Of a stretch of 64,000 nucleotides of DNA, positions 1 through 7,591 are shown one piece after another. Position 1 is the first letter of the stretch. Each line of letters opens with the position of its first letter. Under the pieces are notes generated by a model. That model was not told where the DNA came from. It was given only the letters and a program-made list of their open reading frames with translations, and did not search any database. The stretch lies in assembly GCF_002245625.1 (NCBI RefSeq), contig NZ_NOIG01000006.1, forward strand, positions 124,001 to 188,000. The letters run 5' to 3'. The translations under genes were made by a program, and so were the position numbers. Source of the stretch: Acidovorax kalamii. Lineage in GTDB: Bacteria; Pseudomonadota; Gammaproteobacteria; Burkholderiales; Burkholderiaceae_C.

Positions 1-2
1 AC

Positions 3-779
3 TCAAACCGCGCTGAAGTCGGGACGGCGCTTCTCCATAAAAGCCGAAAACGCCTCCCGCGCCGCAGGCTCGCGCAGCATGCGCCCAAAGCTCTCGCCCT
101 CTTCCGCCATCACCTCCAGCACCTTCGCCTGCTGCCCGCCCTTCATCAACCGCTTGGTTTCGATGAGCGACGACAACGGCTTGGCTGCCAGCTTCTTCGC
201 CTGCGCCTGTGCCACCCCATTGCACTCGGTGGGCGGCACCACGCGGTTCACCAGCCCCACTTCCAACGCGGCTTCGGCCATGAACGGCTCGCCCAACAGC
301 AAGGCTTCCGCAGCGCGGTGGTACCCCAGCATCTGCGGCACCAACAGGCTGGATGCGGCCTCGGGGCACAGGCCCAGGTTGACGAACGGCATGGAGAACG
401 CCGCGTTGTCGCCCGCATAGACCAGGTCGCAATGGAACAGCATGGTCGTGCCAATGCCCACGGCCGGGCCGCAGACCGCTGCGATCACGGGCTTGGGGAA
501 GGTGGCGATGCCGCGCAGAAAACGGAACACGGGCGAGTCCTGCGTGGCGGGCGGCTGCTGCAGAAAGTCACCGATGTCGTTGCCTGCGCTGAAGATCGCC
601 ACGTCGCCCTGGAACACCACCACGCGCACGCTGGCATCGGCCTTGGCGGCATCGAGCGCATCGGCCATGGCGGCGTACATGTCGCGCGTGATGGAGTTCT
701 TCTTGTCCACACGGTTGAAGGTGATGGTGGTCACGCCCGCTTCGGTGTGGGCAAGAATGTCTTGGGTGGCTTCGGTCAT
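3..779 (-). CDS. Enoyl-CoA hydratase/isomerase family protein
   Basis: Crotonase-fold enzyme of about 258 residues, expected to hydrate or isomerise enoyl-CoA thioesters in fatty-acid or related acyl-CoA breakdown. The two oxyanion-hole segments are visible (FSAGNDI near residue 66 and GPAVGIG near 105), and a glutamate in NLGLCPEA sits where one catalytic acid lies in hydratases. The frame is open further upstream to 842, but the ATG at 779 gives the usual family N-terminus (MTEATQDIL) and has a GGAG-type ribosome site. It is the last gene of the minus-strand beta-oxidation run. The second catalytic glutamate of true crotonases is not obvious, so isomerase or another crotonase activity is possible. 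The substrate is not readable from sequence. Confidence 0.85.
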   Translation of the reverse strand: MTEATQDILAHTEAGVTTITFNRVDKKNSITRDMYAAMADALDAAKADASVRVVVFQGDVAIFSAGNDIGDFLQQPPATQDSPVFRFLRGIATFPKPVIAAVCGPAVGIGTTMLFHCDLVYAGDNAAFSMPFVNLGLCPEAASSLLVPQMLGYHRAAEALLLGEPFMAEAALEVGLVNRVVPPTECNGVAQAQAKKLAAKPLSSLIETKRLMKGGQQAKVLEVMAEEGESFGRMLREPAAREAFSAFMEKRRPDFSAV

Positions 780-854
780 GGTGGTGAAGGCTCCGGGGTC
801 TGATGGATTGGGACAAGAGGAATGCGGTACGGCGCTGAGCAACAGGCCTACGTC

Positions 855-1712
855 CTATTCCTTGTAGTAAACGATCTGGTGGCTGGTGGCCAGCATGGTG
901 CCCGCTTCGTTCCAGAGCTGCACAGTCTGGTCGAAGAAACCGTTGCGGAACTCCTGCCCGCGCGCCTGGCCGAGCAGGAAGCCAGTGCCCGTGGCCTGCA
1001 GCTGCTCTGCCGTGGCATGGAAGTACACGGTGATGGACACCGTGCCCGCTGGCACCTGGCGCGCGCGGCGCAGCCACACGCGGGGGAAGAACACATCGGC
1101 CAGTGCGGTCAGTGCAACAAAGTCGAGCGGCCGGGCTGGTGTGTCGCGCATCCACAGCTGTGTGAGGCTGTGATCGCCGCTGCCATCCCACTGGCGCGGA
1201 ATGGCGCCGGTGATGGGGCGCATCTCGTAGCGGTTGAGCCACTCCACGCCAAAACCCGGGGGAATGGCAGGCTGCGCTGAGGGCGCAGGGACTTCGGGCA
1301 TGGGCACATCGCCCACGCTCCAGGTCTCACGGCGCACCGCCGTGACGGCCGTGGCCGTGGTGGTGACCACCTGTGCGCCGTCGGCACCGGCCTGCAGGAT
1401 CGACAGCGTCCAGTGCTGGGTGGACCGGTTGGTACGCACGGGCGTCGCCTGCACGGTGAATGCGCCCGAGGTCAGCGCGCCCGCGTAGTTGACGGTGAGC
1501 GACAGCGGATCGCCCAGCCGGTCGGGGTGCTGCAGGATGGCCTGCAGCAGCGTGGCGGCGGTGATGCCACCGAACGGGCCCACCATGTTCCAGTAACCGG
1601 GGTGGGTCTGCCCTTCGTACTGACCCGTCGCGGCGGACGAGGCCGTCAGTTGCAGCGCTTCGTCCAGCGGGTGGATGGATGAAGACGAAGAAGTGGAAGC
1701 AGAGGAGGTCAT
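855..1712 (-). CDS. Acyl-CoA thioesterase-like double-hotdog protein
   Basis: A 285-residue protein of the TesB-like thioesterase family. The first hotdog covers about residues 20-125 (GYWNMVGPFGG near 39, then TLLQAILQHP) and the second about 165-280. It would hydrolyse acyl-CoA to free acid and CoA in the cytoplasm. After the start there is a low-complexity Ser/Thr stretch (residues 2-13) that looks like a variable tail. It lies between the alpha/beta hydrolase (28-base gap) and the enoyl-CoA hydratase, in the same direction, consistent with one transcript. The family assignment rests on overall pattern and context. Chain-length preference cannot be inferred. Confidence 0.75.
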   Translation of the reverse strand: MTSSASTSSSSSIHPLDEALQLTASSAATGQYEGQTHPGYWNMVGPFGGITAATLLQAILQHPDRLGDPLSLTVNYAGALTSGAFTVQATPVRTNRSTQHWTLSILQAGADGAQVVTTTATAVTAVRRETWSVGDVPMPEVPAPSAQPAIPPGFGVEWLNRYEMRPITGAIPRQWDGSGDHSLTQLWMRDTPARPLDFVALTALADVFFPRVWLRRARQVPAGTVSITVYFHATAEQLQATGTGFLLGQARGQEFRNGFFDQTVQLWNEAGTMLATSHQIVYYKE

Positions 1713-1739
1713 GCTGCGAGTGTGCCGCGAAACGCCCCC

Positions 1740-2630
1740 TCAGGCCGTCGTGCCGGAGACTTCGCTGCGGGGCATTCCACCCCCGCCCAGGGCGGCCAGC
1801 GCAGCCGCAGCACGCGGCCACAGGCTCTGCTGGAACTGGTCGCGAAAGAACCCGAAATGGCCGATACGCCGCACCTGCAGATCAGCCGGCGTGATGCTCT
1901 CCACCCGGCGCTCGGTGTTGGCGTACAGGTTCACCAGGTTGTGTGTGCCGCGCAAGGTCATCAGCTCGTCGTCGGCCATCGACAAGGCGAGCACCGGGAA
2001 CCGCACCGCACCGTAACTCTGCGCCACCGCTGGCCCTTCGGCGCCGACGCTGTAGGCCGGGTCCAGACACCAGCGCCGCCACTGCAGGATCACCCCCGCA
2101 GGCAGGTCGCCCACCTTCTTGAGCGTGCGCCCCGGGAAGTACCCGCACAGCCGCGTGGCCAGCGGCACCAGCACCCACCAGAAGTACGGAACGATGCGCT
2201 TGAGCTGCGGCGCGTTGTCGCGCCAGTAGCCACTGCCTGCGGCCACGCTGAGCAGGCCCGCCACCTGCTCAGGCTTCTTGAACAAGCCCGGCAACTGCGC
2301 GCCCAGGCTGTGGCCCAGCAAGTACAGCGGCAGCGACGGCAGCGCGGCCTTGGCGGCTGTGATCACCGCCTCGTAGTCCTGCGCCCAGTCAAACAGATCC
2401 GCCTTCACATCACGCATGGCGCCCTGCAGCGAGTCGCCGTGGCCCCGGTAGTCGAAGGTGGTGACCCGAAACCCCTGCTGCGCCATCCACAGCGCAAAGG
2501 CCTCGTAATACGACTGCCGCACCCCCATCGCGCCGCCGATGACAACGCTGGCGCGCTGCGCGCCCTCGGGTTCGTAGACACGCAGCGCCAAAGACACTGC
2601 CCCGTTGACCTGCAAAGTTTGCTTGTTCAT
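1740..2630 (-). CDS. Alpha/beta hydrolase (serine hydrolase)
   Basis: A 296-residue alpha/beta-hydrolase-fold protein. The nucleophile elbow GHSLGA lies near residue 107, an oxyanion-side motif DYRGHGDS near 60, and the likely catalytic histidine is in RRIGHFGF near residue 255. It resembles the serine aminopeptidase/monoacylglycerol-lipase-like group (Hydrolase_4) but has no diagnostic substrate motif. A strong Shine-Dalgarno (AAGGAGA) precedes the ATG at 2630. It is separated from the thiolase upstream by 276 bases holding a hairpin-forming repeat, so it may have its own promoter or be read through. An acyl ester or lipid substrate is an inference from its fad neighbours only. Confidence 0.8.
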   Translation of the reverse strand: MNKQTLQVNGAVSLALRVYEPEGAQRASVVIGGAMGVRQSYYEAFALWMAQQGFRVTTFDYRGHGDSLQGAMRDVKADLFDWAQDYEAVITAAKAALPSLPLYLLGHSLGAQLPGLFKKPEQVAGLLSVAAGSGYWRDNAPQLKRIVPYFWWVLVPLATRLCGYFPGRTLKKVGDLPAGVILQWRRWCLDPAYSVGAEGPAVAQSYGAVRFPVLALSMADDELMTLRGTHNLVNLYANTERRVESITPADLQVRRIGHFGFFRDQFQQSLWPRAAAALAALGGGGMPRSEVSGTTA

Positions 2631-2790
2631 GTCTGTCTCCTTGGTTCGAAACCGATCTGCGCCGGCTTGAAAAGAAAACTATCGCTGAGGGGGCAGAACC
2701 CTGGCTTCGACAAGCTTAGCCCGAACGGTTTGGGTGAGAGCAATCAAGTGTTGCCCCGCCCGTTCCCCTGCCTCACACCCCACCCTCCAG

Positions 2791-2895
2791 GGCGTAGCGA
2801 GCGGCTTTCAGGCTAGGCGGACGGAGCGCAGCAACCGGAACGTACTTGCGGTACGTGAGGATTGCGAGCACTGCCCAACGACGCCTGAAAGACGC
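2791..2895. repeat. Long imperfect inverted repeat between thiolase and hydrolase
   Basis: Outer arms GCTTTCAGGC (2804-2813) and GCCTGAAAGA (2883-2892) are complementary at 9 of 10 positions. An inner pair CGTAC (2841-2845) / GTACG (2851-2855) brackets a 5-base loop. The segment directly follows the stop of the minus-strand thiolase gene. It may act as a transcript-end structure or be a member of a dispersed intergenic repeat family. I recall similar sequences in Comamonadaceae genomes but could not check. The rest of 2631-2906 shows no open frame of interest. Confidence 0.55.
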
Positions 2896-2906
2896 GCAGT
2901 AGCCAA

Positions 2907-4106
2907 TTACAACGCCTCGATGATGCCGGAGGCGCCTTGGCCAGTACCTACGCACATCGTGACCATGCCGTACTTCAGCTTGTGCCGACGCAGCGCATGC
3001 ACCACCGTCGCCGCACGAATCGCACCGGTGGCCCCCAATGGGTGCCCCAATGCAATCGCGCCACCCATCGGATTCACGTTGGCAGGGTTCAGCCCCAGCG
3101 TGTTGATCACGGCGAGCGACTGCGCCGCAAACGCTTCGTTCAGCTCATACCAGCCGATGTCATCGCTCTTCAAGCCCGCATAACGCAGCGCCGCAGGAAT
3201 CGCCTCGATGGGCCCAATGCCCATGATCTCGGGCGGCACGCCCCGCGCGGCATAGCTGACAAAGCGCGCCAGGGGCGTCAGGCCAAACTGCTTCACCGCC
3301 TTTTCGCTGGCCACGATGAGGGCACCCGCGCCATCGCTGGTCTGCGAGCTGTTGCCCGCCGTGACGCTGCCCCGTGCCGCAAACACGGGCTTGAGCTTGG
3401 CCAGGCCTTCCAGGGATGTGTCAGGGCGAGGGCCTTCGTCCAGGCTCACGGTGCGGCGCTTTTCCACCACTTCGCCGGTGGCGAGGTTGGGCGAGCGCTC
3501 CACGATCTCGATGGGGGTGATTTCGTCGCTGAACTCACCAGCCTTTTGCGCCTTGATGGCACGCAGGTGCGATTCGAGGGCGAACGCATCTTGCGCTTCG
3601 CGGCTCACCTTCCACTGCTGGGCGACCTTTTCGGCGGTCAGGCCCATGCCGTAGGCGATGCCCACGTCCTCGTCGCGGGCGAACACCTCGGCGTTGAACG
3701 AGGGCTTGTTGCCGCCCATGGGCACCAGGCTCATGGACTCGGCGCCACCGGCGATCAACACGTCGGCCTCGCCCACGCGGATGCGGTCGGCAGCCATCTG
3801 CAGCGCGGTGATGCCCGATGCGCAAAAGCGGTTCACGGTCACGCCGCCCACGGGGTGGTCGAACGCCAGACCCACGGCAATGCGGGCCATGTTCATGCCC
3901 TGCTCGCCCTCGGGGAAGGAGCAGCCGATGATGGCGTCTTCAATCGCCTTGGGGTCCAGCGTGGGCACCTGCAGCATGGCGCTCTTGATGGCGGCGACCA
4001 GCAGGTCGTCGGGGCGGGTGTTCTTGAAATATCCGCGGCCCGAGCGCCCGATGGGCGTGCGCGTGGCGGCGACGATGTAGGCGTCCTGGACTTGTTTTTG
4101 AGCCAT
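2907..4106 (-). CDS. fadA: Acetyl-CoA acyltransferase (thiolase, FadA type)
   Basis: A 399-residue thiolase that would cleave 3-ketoacyl-CoA with CoA, the last step of beta-oxidation. The acyl-accepting cysteine is Cys95 in VNRFCASG. The C-terminal signatures are present: His355 in ALGHPLGATG and Cys385 in MCVGTGQG. Length and spacing match degradative thiolases. It sits 12 bases after a DUF4442 gene, which itself lies 11 bases after the bifunctional FadB/FadN-like gene. This pairing of hydratase/dehydrogenase with thiolase is typical of a trifunctional beta-oxidation complex. A biosynthetic acetoacetyl-CoA thiolase is possible but less likely in this context. Confidence 0.92.
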   Translation of the reverse strand: MAQKQVQDAYIVAATRTPIGRSGRGYFKNTRPDDLLVAAIKSAMLQVPTLDPKAIEDAIIGCSFPEGEQGMNMARIAVGLAFDHPVGGVTVNRFCASGITALQMAADRIRVGEADVLIAGGAESMSLVPMGGNKPSFNAEVFARDEDVGIAYGMGLTAEKVAQQWKVSREAQDAFALESHLRAIKAQKAGEFSDEITPIEIVERSPNLATGEVVEKRRTVSLDEGPRPDTSLEGLAKLKPVFAARGSVTAGNSSQTSDGAGALIVASEKAVKQFGLTPLARFVSYAARGVPPEIMGIGPIEAIPAALRYAGLKSDDIGWYELNEAFAAQSLAVINTLGLNPANVNPMGGAIALGHPLGATGAIRAATVVHALRRHKLKYGMVTMCVGTGQGASGIIEAL

Positions 4107-4118
4107 GGTGAAACTCCT

Positions 4119-4628
4119 TCAATTCTTGGGGGGGCGGCTGGAAGGAACCCAGGCCCACGTAAATACACATTCGACCGGCTCCACGCCGGCTTCGTCGGTC
4201 ACGGTGACTTTCACCTGCACCTCGCCCTTGTCGCTGGCCAACATGGCGGCGCGCTGCTCGGCGGTGAGCGTGGCCACAGCCTTGAGGCCGCCCGTGGCAC
4301 GCTTCTTGAACGCCATGGAGAGCTCCTTGGCCAGCGGCAGGCAGTCGTCGCGCACGTTCATGCCCACGACCATGCCGGTGGCCGTTTCGGCCAGCAGGTT
4401 CATGGCCGAGGCGTGCACACCGCCGATGTGGTTCTGCACGCGGCGCTCGTTGGCCACGTGCACCTCGACACGCTCGGGCGTGAGCGACACGAACCGCACC
4501 CCGGCCGTACCGGTGAAGGGCACAGCGCGGCGCAGGATGATGTTCTGCACGAAGCCGCGCATGAAGGCGGGCGCCTCGTCCAGGCGCATCAGCGAGCGCT
4601 GGAGTTTGTTGGGGGCTTGGCTCGTCAT
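4119..4628 (-). CDS. DUF4442 / PaaI-like hotdog thioesterase-family protein
   Basis: A 169-residue single-hotdog protein of the DUF4442/PaaI group. The hotdog helix region is HIGGVHASAMNLLAETATG (near residue 66), and a later strand contains KGEVQVKVTVTD. The chosen ATG at 4628 follows the stop of the upstream gene by 11 bases. The frame stays open upstream inside the neighbour, but that part reads as shadow sequence. Members of this family often sit in fatty-acid operons and may hydrolyse acyl-CoA. The biochemical role of DUF4442 itself is not established. Location between the bifunctional enzyme and the thiolase suggests co-expression with them. Confidence 0.8.
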   Translation of the reverse strand: MTSQAPNKLQRSLMRLDEAPAFMRGFVQNIILRRAVPFTGTAGVRFVSLTPERVEVHVANERRVQNHIGGVHASAMNLLAETATGMVVGMNVRDDCLPLAKELSMAFKKRATGGLKAVATLTAEQRAAMLASDKGEVQVKVTVTDEAGVEPVECVFTWAWVPSSRPPKN

Positions 4629-4639
4629 GGTGATGCCGA

Positions 4640-7042
4640 TCAATTGCGGACAGGCTTGCCCGTGGAGAGCATTCCGAGAATGCGCTCGTGCGTCTTGGGC
4701 TGGGCAATCAGGTGGCAGAACACCTTGCGCTCCAGCGTGAGCAGGTATTCCTCGCTCACCATCGAGCCCGCATCCACATCGCCGCCACAGACCACCTCGG
4801 CGATCATGGCGCCGATCTTGAAGTCGTAGGCGCTGATGAAGCCGCCGTCGCGCATGTTCACCAGCTGGGCCTTGATGGTGGCCAGGCCGCTGCGGCCCGC
4901 CACGGGGAACAGGCGCTTGTGCGGTGCACGCCATCCGCTCGCAGCCATGGACTTGGCTTCGTTGATGGCGACGAACAGCAGCTCGTCCTTATGGGGCACG
5001 ATCACGTCGCTGTCCAGCAGGAAGCCCAGCTTGCGCGATTCGATGGCACTGGTACCCACCTTGGCCATGGCCGCGGCGGTGAAGCCTTCGGTCAGGAAAG
5101 GCAGGATGTCCTTGCTGGTCGAAGCGGCCATGTTCTCGGCCGCGCGGCGGGCGATGTAGGTCAGGCCGCCCGCGCCGGGCACCAGGCCCACGCCCACTTC
5201 GACCAGGCCGATGTAGCTTTCCATGTGCGCCACACGCTTGGCCGAATACACGGCCAGTTCGCAGCCACCGCCCAGCGCCATGCCATGGATGGCAGCCACC
5301 ACCGGCACCTGGGCGTAGCGGATGCGCAGCATCAGGTTCTGCAGCTCCTGCTCGATGCTTTCCACCGCATCGGCGCCGCCGACCATGAACGCGGGCATCG
5401 TGGCTTCCAGGTCGGCCCCCACGCTGAAAGGCGCGTCGCCGGACCAGATGACCATGCCCTGGTACTCAGACTCGGCCAGTTCCAGCGCTTCCATCAGCGC
5501 TTCCATCACCTCGGGGCTGATGGCGTGCATCTTGTTCTTGATGCTGGCGATAAGCACTTGGCCATCGAGCGTCCAGGTGCGCAGGGCTTTCGATTCCGCA
5601 ATGGTGGTGCCAGCGGTGCGCCAGTCGGGCAGGCTGGTCTCGCCCAGCAGGGCCTCGGGGAAGATTTGGCGCTCGTACACGGGCAGCTGGCGGCGGGGCA
5701 CAAACTTGTTCTGCGATGCACTCCACGAACCTTGCGCGGTGTGCACGCCACCGGCGTCGGCCACGGGGCCCTTGAAGACCCACTCGGGCAGCGGTGCCTT
5801 GCACAGCGCTTTGCCAGCGTCGATGTCTTCCTGGATCATCTTCGCCACTTCCAGCCAGCCTGCTTCCTGCCACAGCTCGAAGGGGCCCTGCTTCATGCCG
5901 AAGCCCCAGCGCATGGCCTGGTCCACGTCGCGGGCGTTGTCGGCGATGGTGCCCAGGTGCACGGCAGCGTAGTGGAAGCTGTTGCGCAGGATGGCCCAGA
6001 GGAACTGGCCGGGCGCACCTTCGGCGTTGCGCAGCAGGCGCAGGCGTTCGGCCGCAGGCTTCTTGAGCATGCGCGCATACACCTCGTCGGCCTTCTGGCC
6101 TGCGGGCACGTACTCTTCGCTTTCCAGCTCGAAGCGCATCACGTCGCGGCCGACCTTCTTGAAGAAACCGGCCTTGGTCTTCTGGCCCAGATTGCCCAGC
6201 TCCAGCAGCTTCTTCAGCACGGCGGGCGTGCCAAAGCTTTCGTAGAAGGGGTCGGTCTCGATGCTCAGGTTGTCCTGCAGCGTCTTGATCACGTGGGCCA
6301 TGGTGTCCAGGCCCACCACGTCAGCGGTGCGGAAGGTGCCGCTCGATGCGCGGCCCAGCTTCTTGCCTGTGAGGTCGTCCACCACGTCATAGGTCAGGCC
6401 AAAGTTCTCGACTTCCTTCATCGTGGCCAGCATGCCGGCGATGCCGACGCGGTTGGCCACGAAGTTGGGGGTATCGTGCGCGCGCACCACGCCCTTGCCC
6501 AGGCCGCTGGTGACGAAGGCTTCGAGCTGGTCCAGCACTTCAGGCTGGGTGGTGGGCGTGTTGATCAGCTCCACCAGCGTCATGTAGCGCGGGGGGTTGA
6601 AGAAGTGGATGCCGCAGAAGCGCGGCTTGATGCTCTCGGGCAGCACTTCGGACAGCTTGGTGATCGACAGGCCCGAGGTGTTGGACGCCAGAATGGCGTG
6701 CTTGGCCACATGGGGCGCGATCTTGGTGTACAGGTCGAGCTTCCAGTCCATGCGCTCGGCAATGGCCTCGATCACGAGGTCGCATTCCTTGAGCAGGTGC
6801 ATGTGCTCTTCGTAGTTGGCCTGCTGGATCAGCGCCGCGTCGTCGGCCACACCCAGGGGCGAGGGCTTGAGCTTCTTCAGGCCTTCGACGGCCTTGATGA
6901 CGATGCCGTTCTTGGGGCCTTCCTTGGCAGGCAGATCGAACAGCACCACGGGCACCTTCACGTTGACGAGGTGGGCGGCGATCTGCGCGCCCATCACGCC
7001 TGCGCCGAGCACGGCGACTTTCTTCACTTGGAATCGGGACAT
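4640..7042 (-). CDS. 3-hydroxyacyl-CoA dehydrogenase/enoyl-CoA hydratase, FadN-like domain order
   Basis: An 800-residue bifunctional beta-oxidation enzyme. The NAD-binding fold is at the N-terminus (VLGAGVMGAQIAAH from residue 11), followed by the hydroxyacyl-CoA dehydrogenase C-terminal domains (about 190-420). The crotonase domain comes last (about 490-700, with FSVGADLE and HGMALGGGCEL as oxyanion-hole segments). E. coli FadB and FadJ have the reverse order, with hydratase first, so this is the FadN-type arrangement seen in Bacillus and in many Burkholderiales. It would convert trans-2-enoyl-CoA to 3-ketoacyl-CoA for the downstream thiolase. An AGGA ribosome site precedes the ATG. Confidence 0.93.
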   Translation of the reverse strand: MSRFQVKKVAVLGAGVMGAQIAAHLVNVKVPVVLFDLPAKEGPKNGIVIKAVEGLKKLKPSPLGVADDAALIQQANYEEHMHLLKECDLVIEAIAERMDWKLDLYTKIAPHVAKHAILASNTSGLSITKLSEVLPESIKPRFCGIHFFNPPRYMTLVELINTPTTQPEVLDQLEAFVTSGLGKGVVRAHDTPNFVANRVGIAGMLATMKEVENFGLTYDVVDDLTGKKLGRASSGTFRTADVVGLDTMAHVIKTLQDNLSIETDPFYESFGTPAVLKKLLELGNLGQKTKAGFFKKVGRDVMRFELESEEYVPAGQKADEVYARMLKKPAAERLRLLRNAEGAPGQFLWAILRNSFHYAAVHLGTIADNARDVDQAMRWGFGMKQGPFELWQEAGWLEVAKMIQEDIDAGKALCKAPLPEWVFKGPVADAGGVHTAQGSWSASQNKFVPRRQLPVYERQIFPEALLGETSLPDWRTAGTTIAESKALRTWTLDGQVLIASIKNKMHAISPEVMEALMEALELAESEYQGMVIWSGDAPFSVGADLEATMPAFMVGGADAVESIEQELQNLMLRIRYAQVPVVAAIHGMALGGGCELAVYSAKRVAHMESYIGLVEVGVGLVPGAGGLTYIARRAAENMAASTSKDILPFLTEGFTAAAMAKVGTSAIESRKLGFLLDSDVIVPHKDELLFVAINEAKSMAASGWRAPHKRLFPVAGRSGLATIKAQLVNMRDGGFISAYDFKIGAMIAEVVCGGDVDAGSMVSEEYLLTLERKVFCHLIAQPKTHERILGMLSTGKPVRN

Positions 7043-7109
7043 GGGTTAGGTTCCTGGTTGGGGCGTTGCGCAACACCGCATGGCGCGCGCAAGGCCACGG
7101 GAATGGGGT

Positions 7110-7547
7110 TTACTGGATGCGGATCCAGGTTTGCGTGCGGCCAAACGGGCCGATGGAGCCCCGCACTTCGAGCTTCTTGCCGCCTTCGACGGGGGTCATG
7201 CGCAGGGTGTAGTTGCGGCCGTTCTCGGGGTCGAGAATCTTGCCGCCCTCCCACACCTCTTTGCCGTCAGCCTTCTTGGCGCCACGGATGATCTCCAGGC
7301 CCAGGATGGGCTTGCCCTTGCGGTCATCCGAGCATTCGTCGCAGACCTCGTCGGGCTTGGCGTCCTTGGACAGGCGCTTTTCCAGCGCACCGTTCAGCAC
7401 GCCGCCGCCGATGTCGCGGATGCGGATTTCGGCCTTGGCCTCGCCGGTCTTGTCGTCGATGTTGCGCCACAGGCCTTCGGGCGTCGCCTGCGCCCAGACG
7501 GGCGCCGCAGACGCTACAAAAACAATAGCTGCTACCGCTTGATACAT
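7110..7547 (-). CDS. DUF2147 family exported protein
   Basis: A 145-residue secreted protein. A signal peptide (residues 1-19, ending PVWA then QATPEG) is followed by a DUF2147 domain with GLWRNIDD near residue 26, KILDPENGRNY near 103 and a closing GRTQTWIRI. DUF2147 is a small beta-rich domain of unknown function, sometimes linked to fatty-acid or envelope stress genes. It is placed inside the fad operon between the acyl-CoA dehydrogenase and the bifunctional enzyme. The start codon and signal peptide are encoded by a copy of a dispersed repeat (7511-7554), which also occurs at 53067-53119. That suggests the 5' end was acquired or remodelled. Confidence 0.85.
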   Translation of the reverse strand: MYQAVAAIVFVASAAPVWAQATPEGLWRNIDDKTGEAKAEIRIRDIGGGVLNGALEKRLSKDAKPDEVCDECSDDRKGKPILGLEIIRGAKKADGKEVWEGGKILDPENGRNYTLRMTPVEGGKKLEVRGSIGPFGRTQTWIRIQ

Positions 7548-7554
7548 AGGCGCT
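7511..7554. repeat. Dispersed short repeat, copy overlapping the DUF2147 signal peptide
   Basis: The segment AGCTGCTACCGCTTGATA at 7528-7545 recurs at 53069-53086. Over 28 bases the two copies differ at two positions. Here the complementary strand provides the ATG and the first dozen codons of the DUF2147 gene. A diverged third copy lies at 55321-55376. Confidence 0.7.
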
Positions 7555-7591
7555 CCGTGCCAAAAAAGCTTGAAATCCGCAGATCTACCGA

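Noticed and set aside
4688-7291. Long open frame on the plus strand opposite the FadN-like gene
   Set aside because: Antisense shadow of a high-GC gene; composition is His/Gly/Arg-rich without any domain, and the minus-strand protein has clear motifs.
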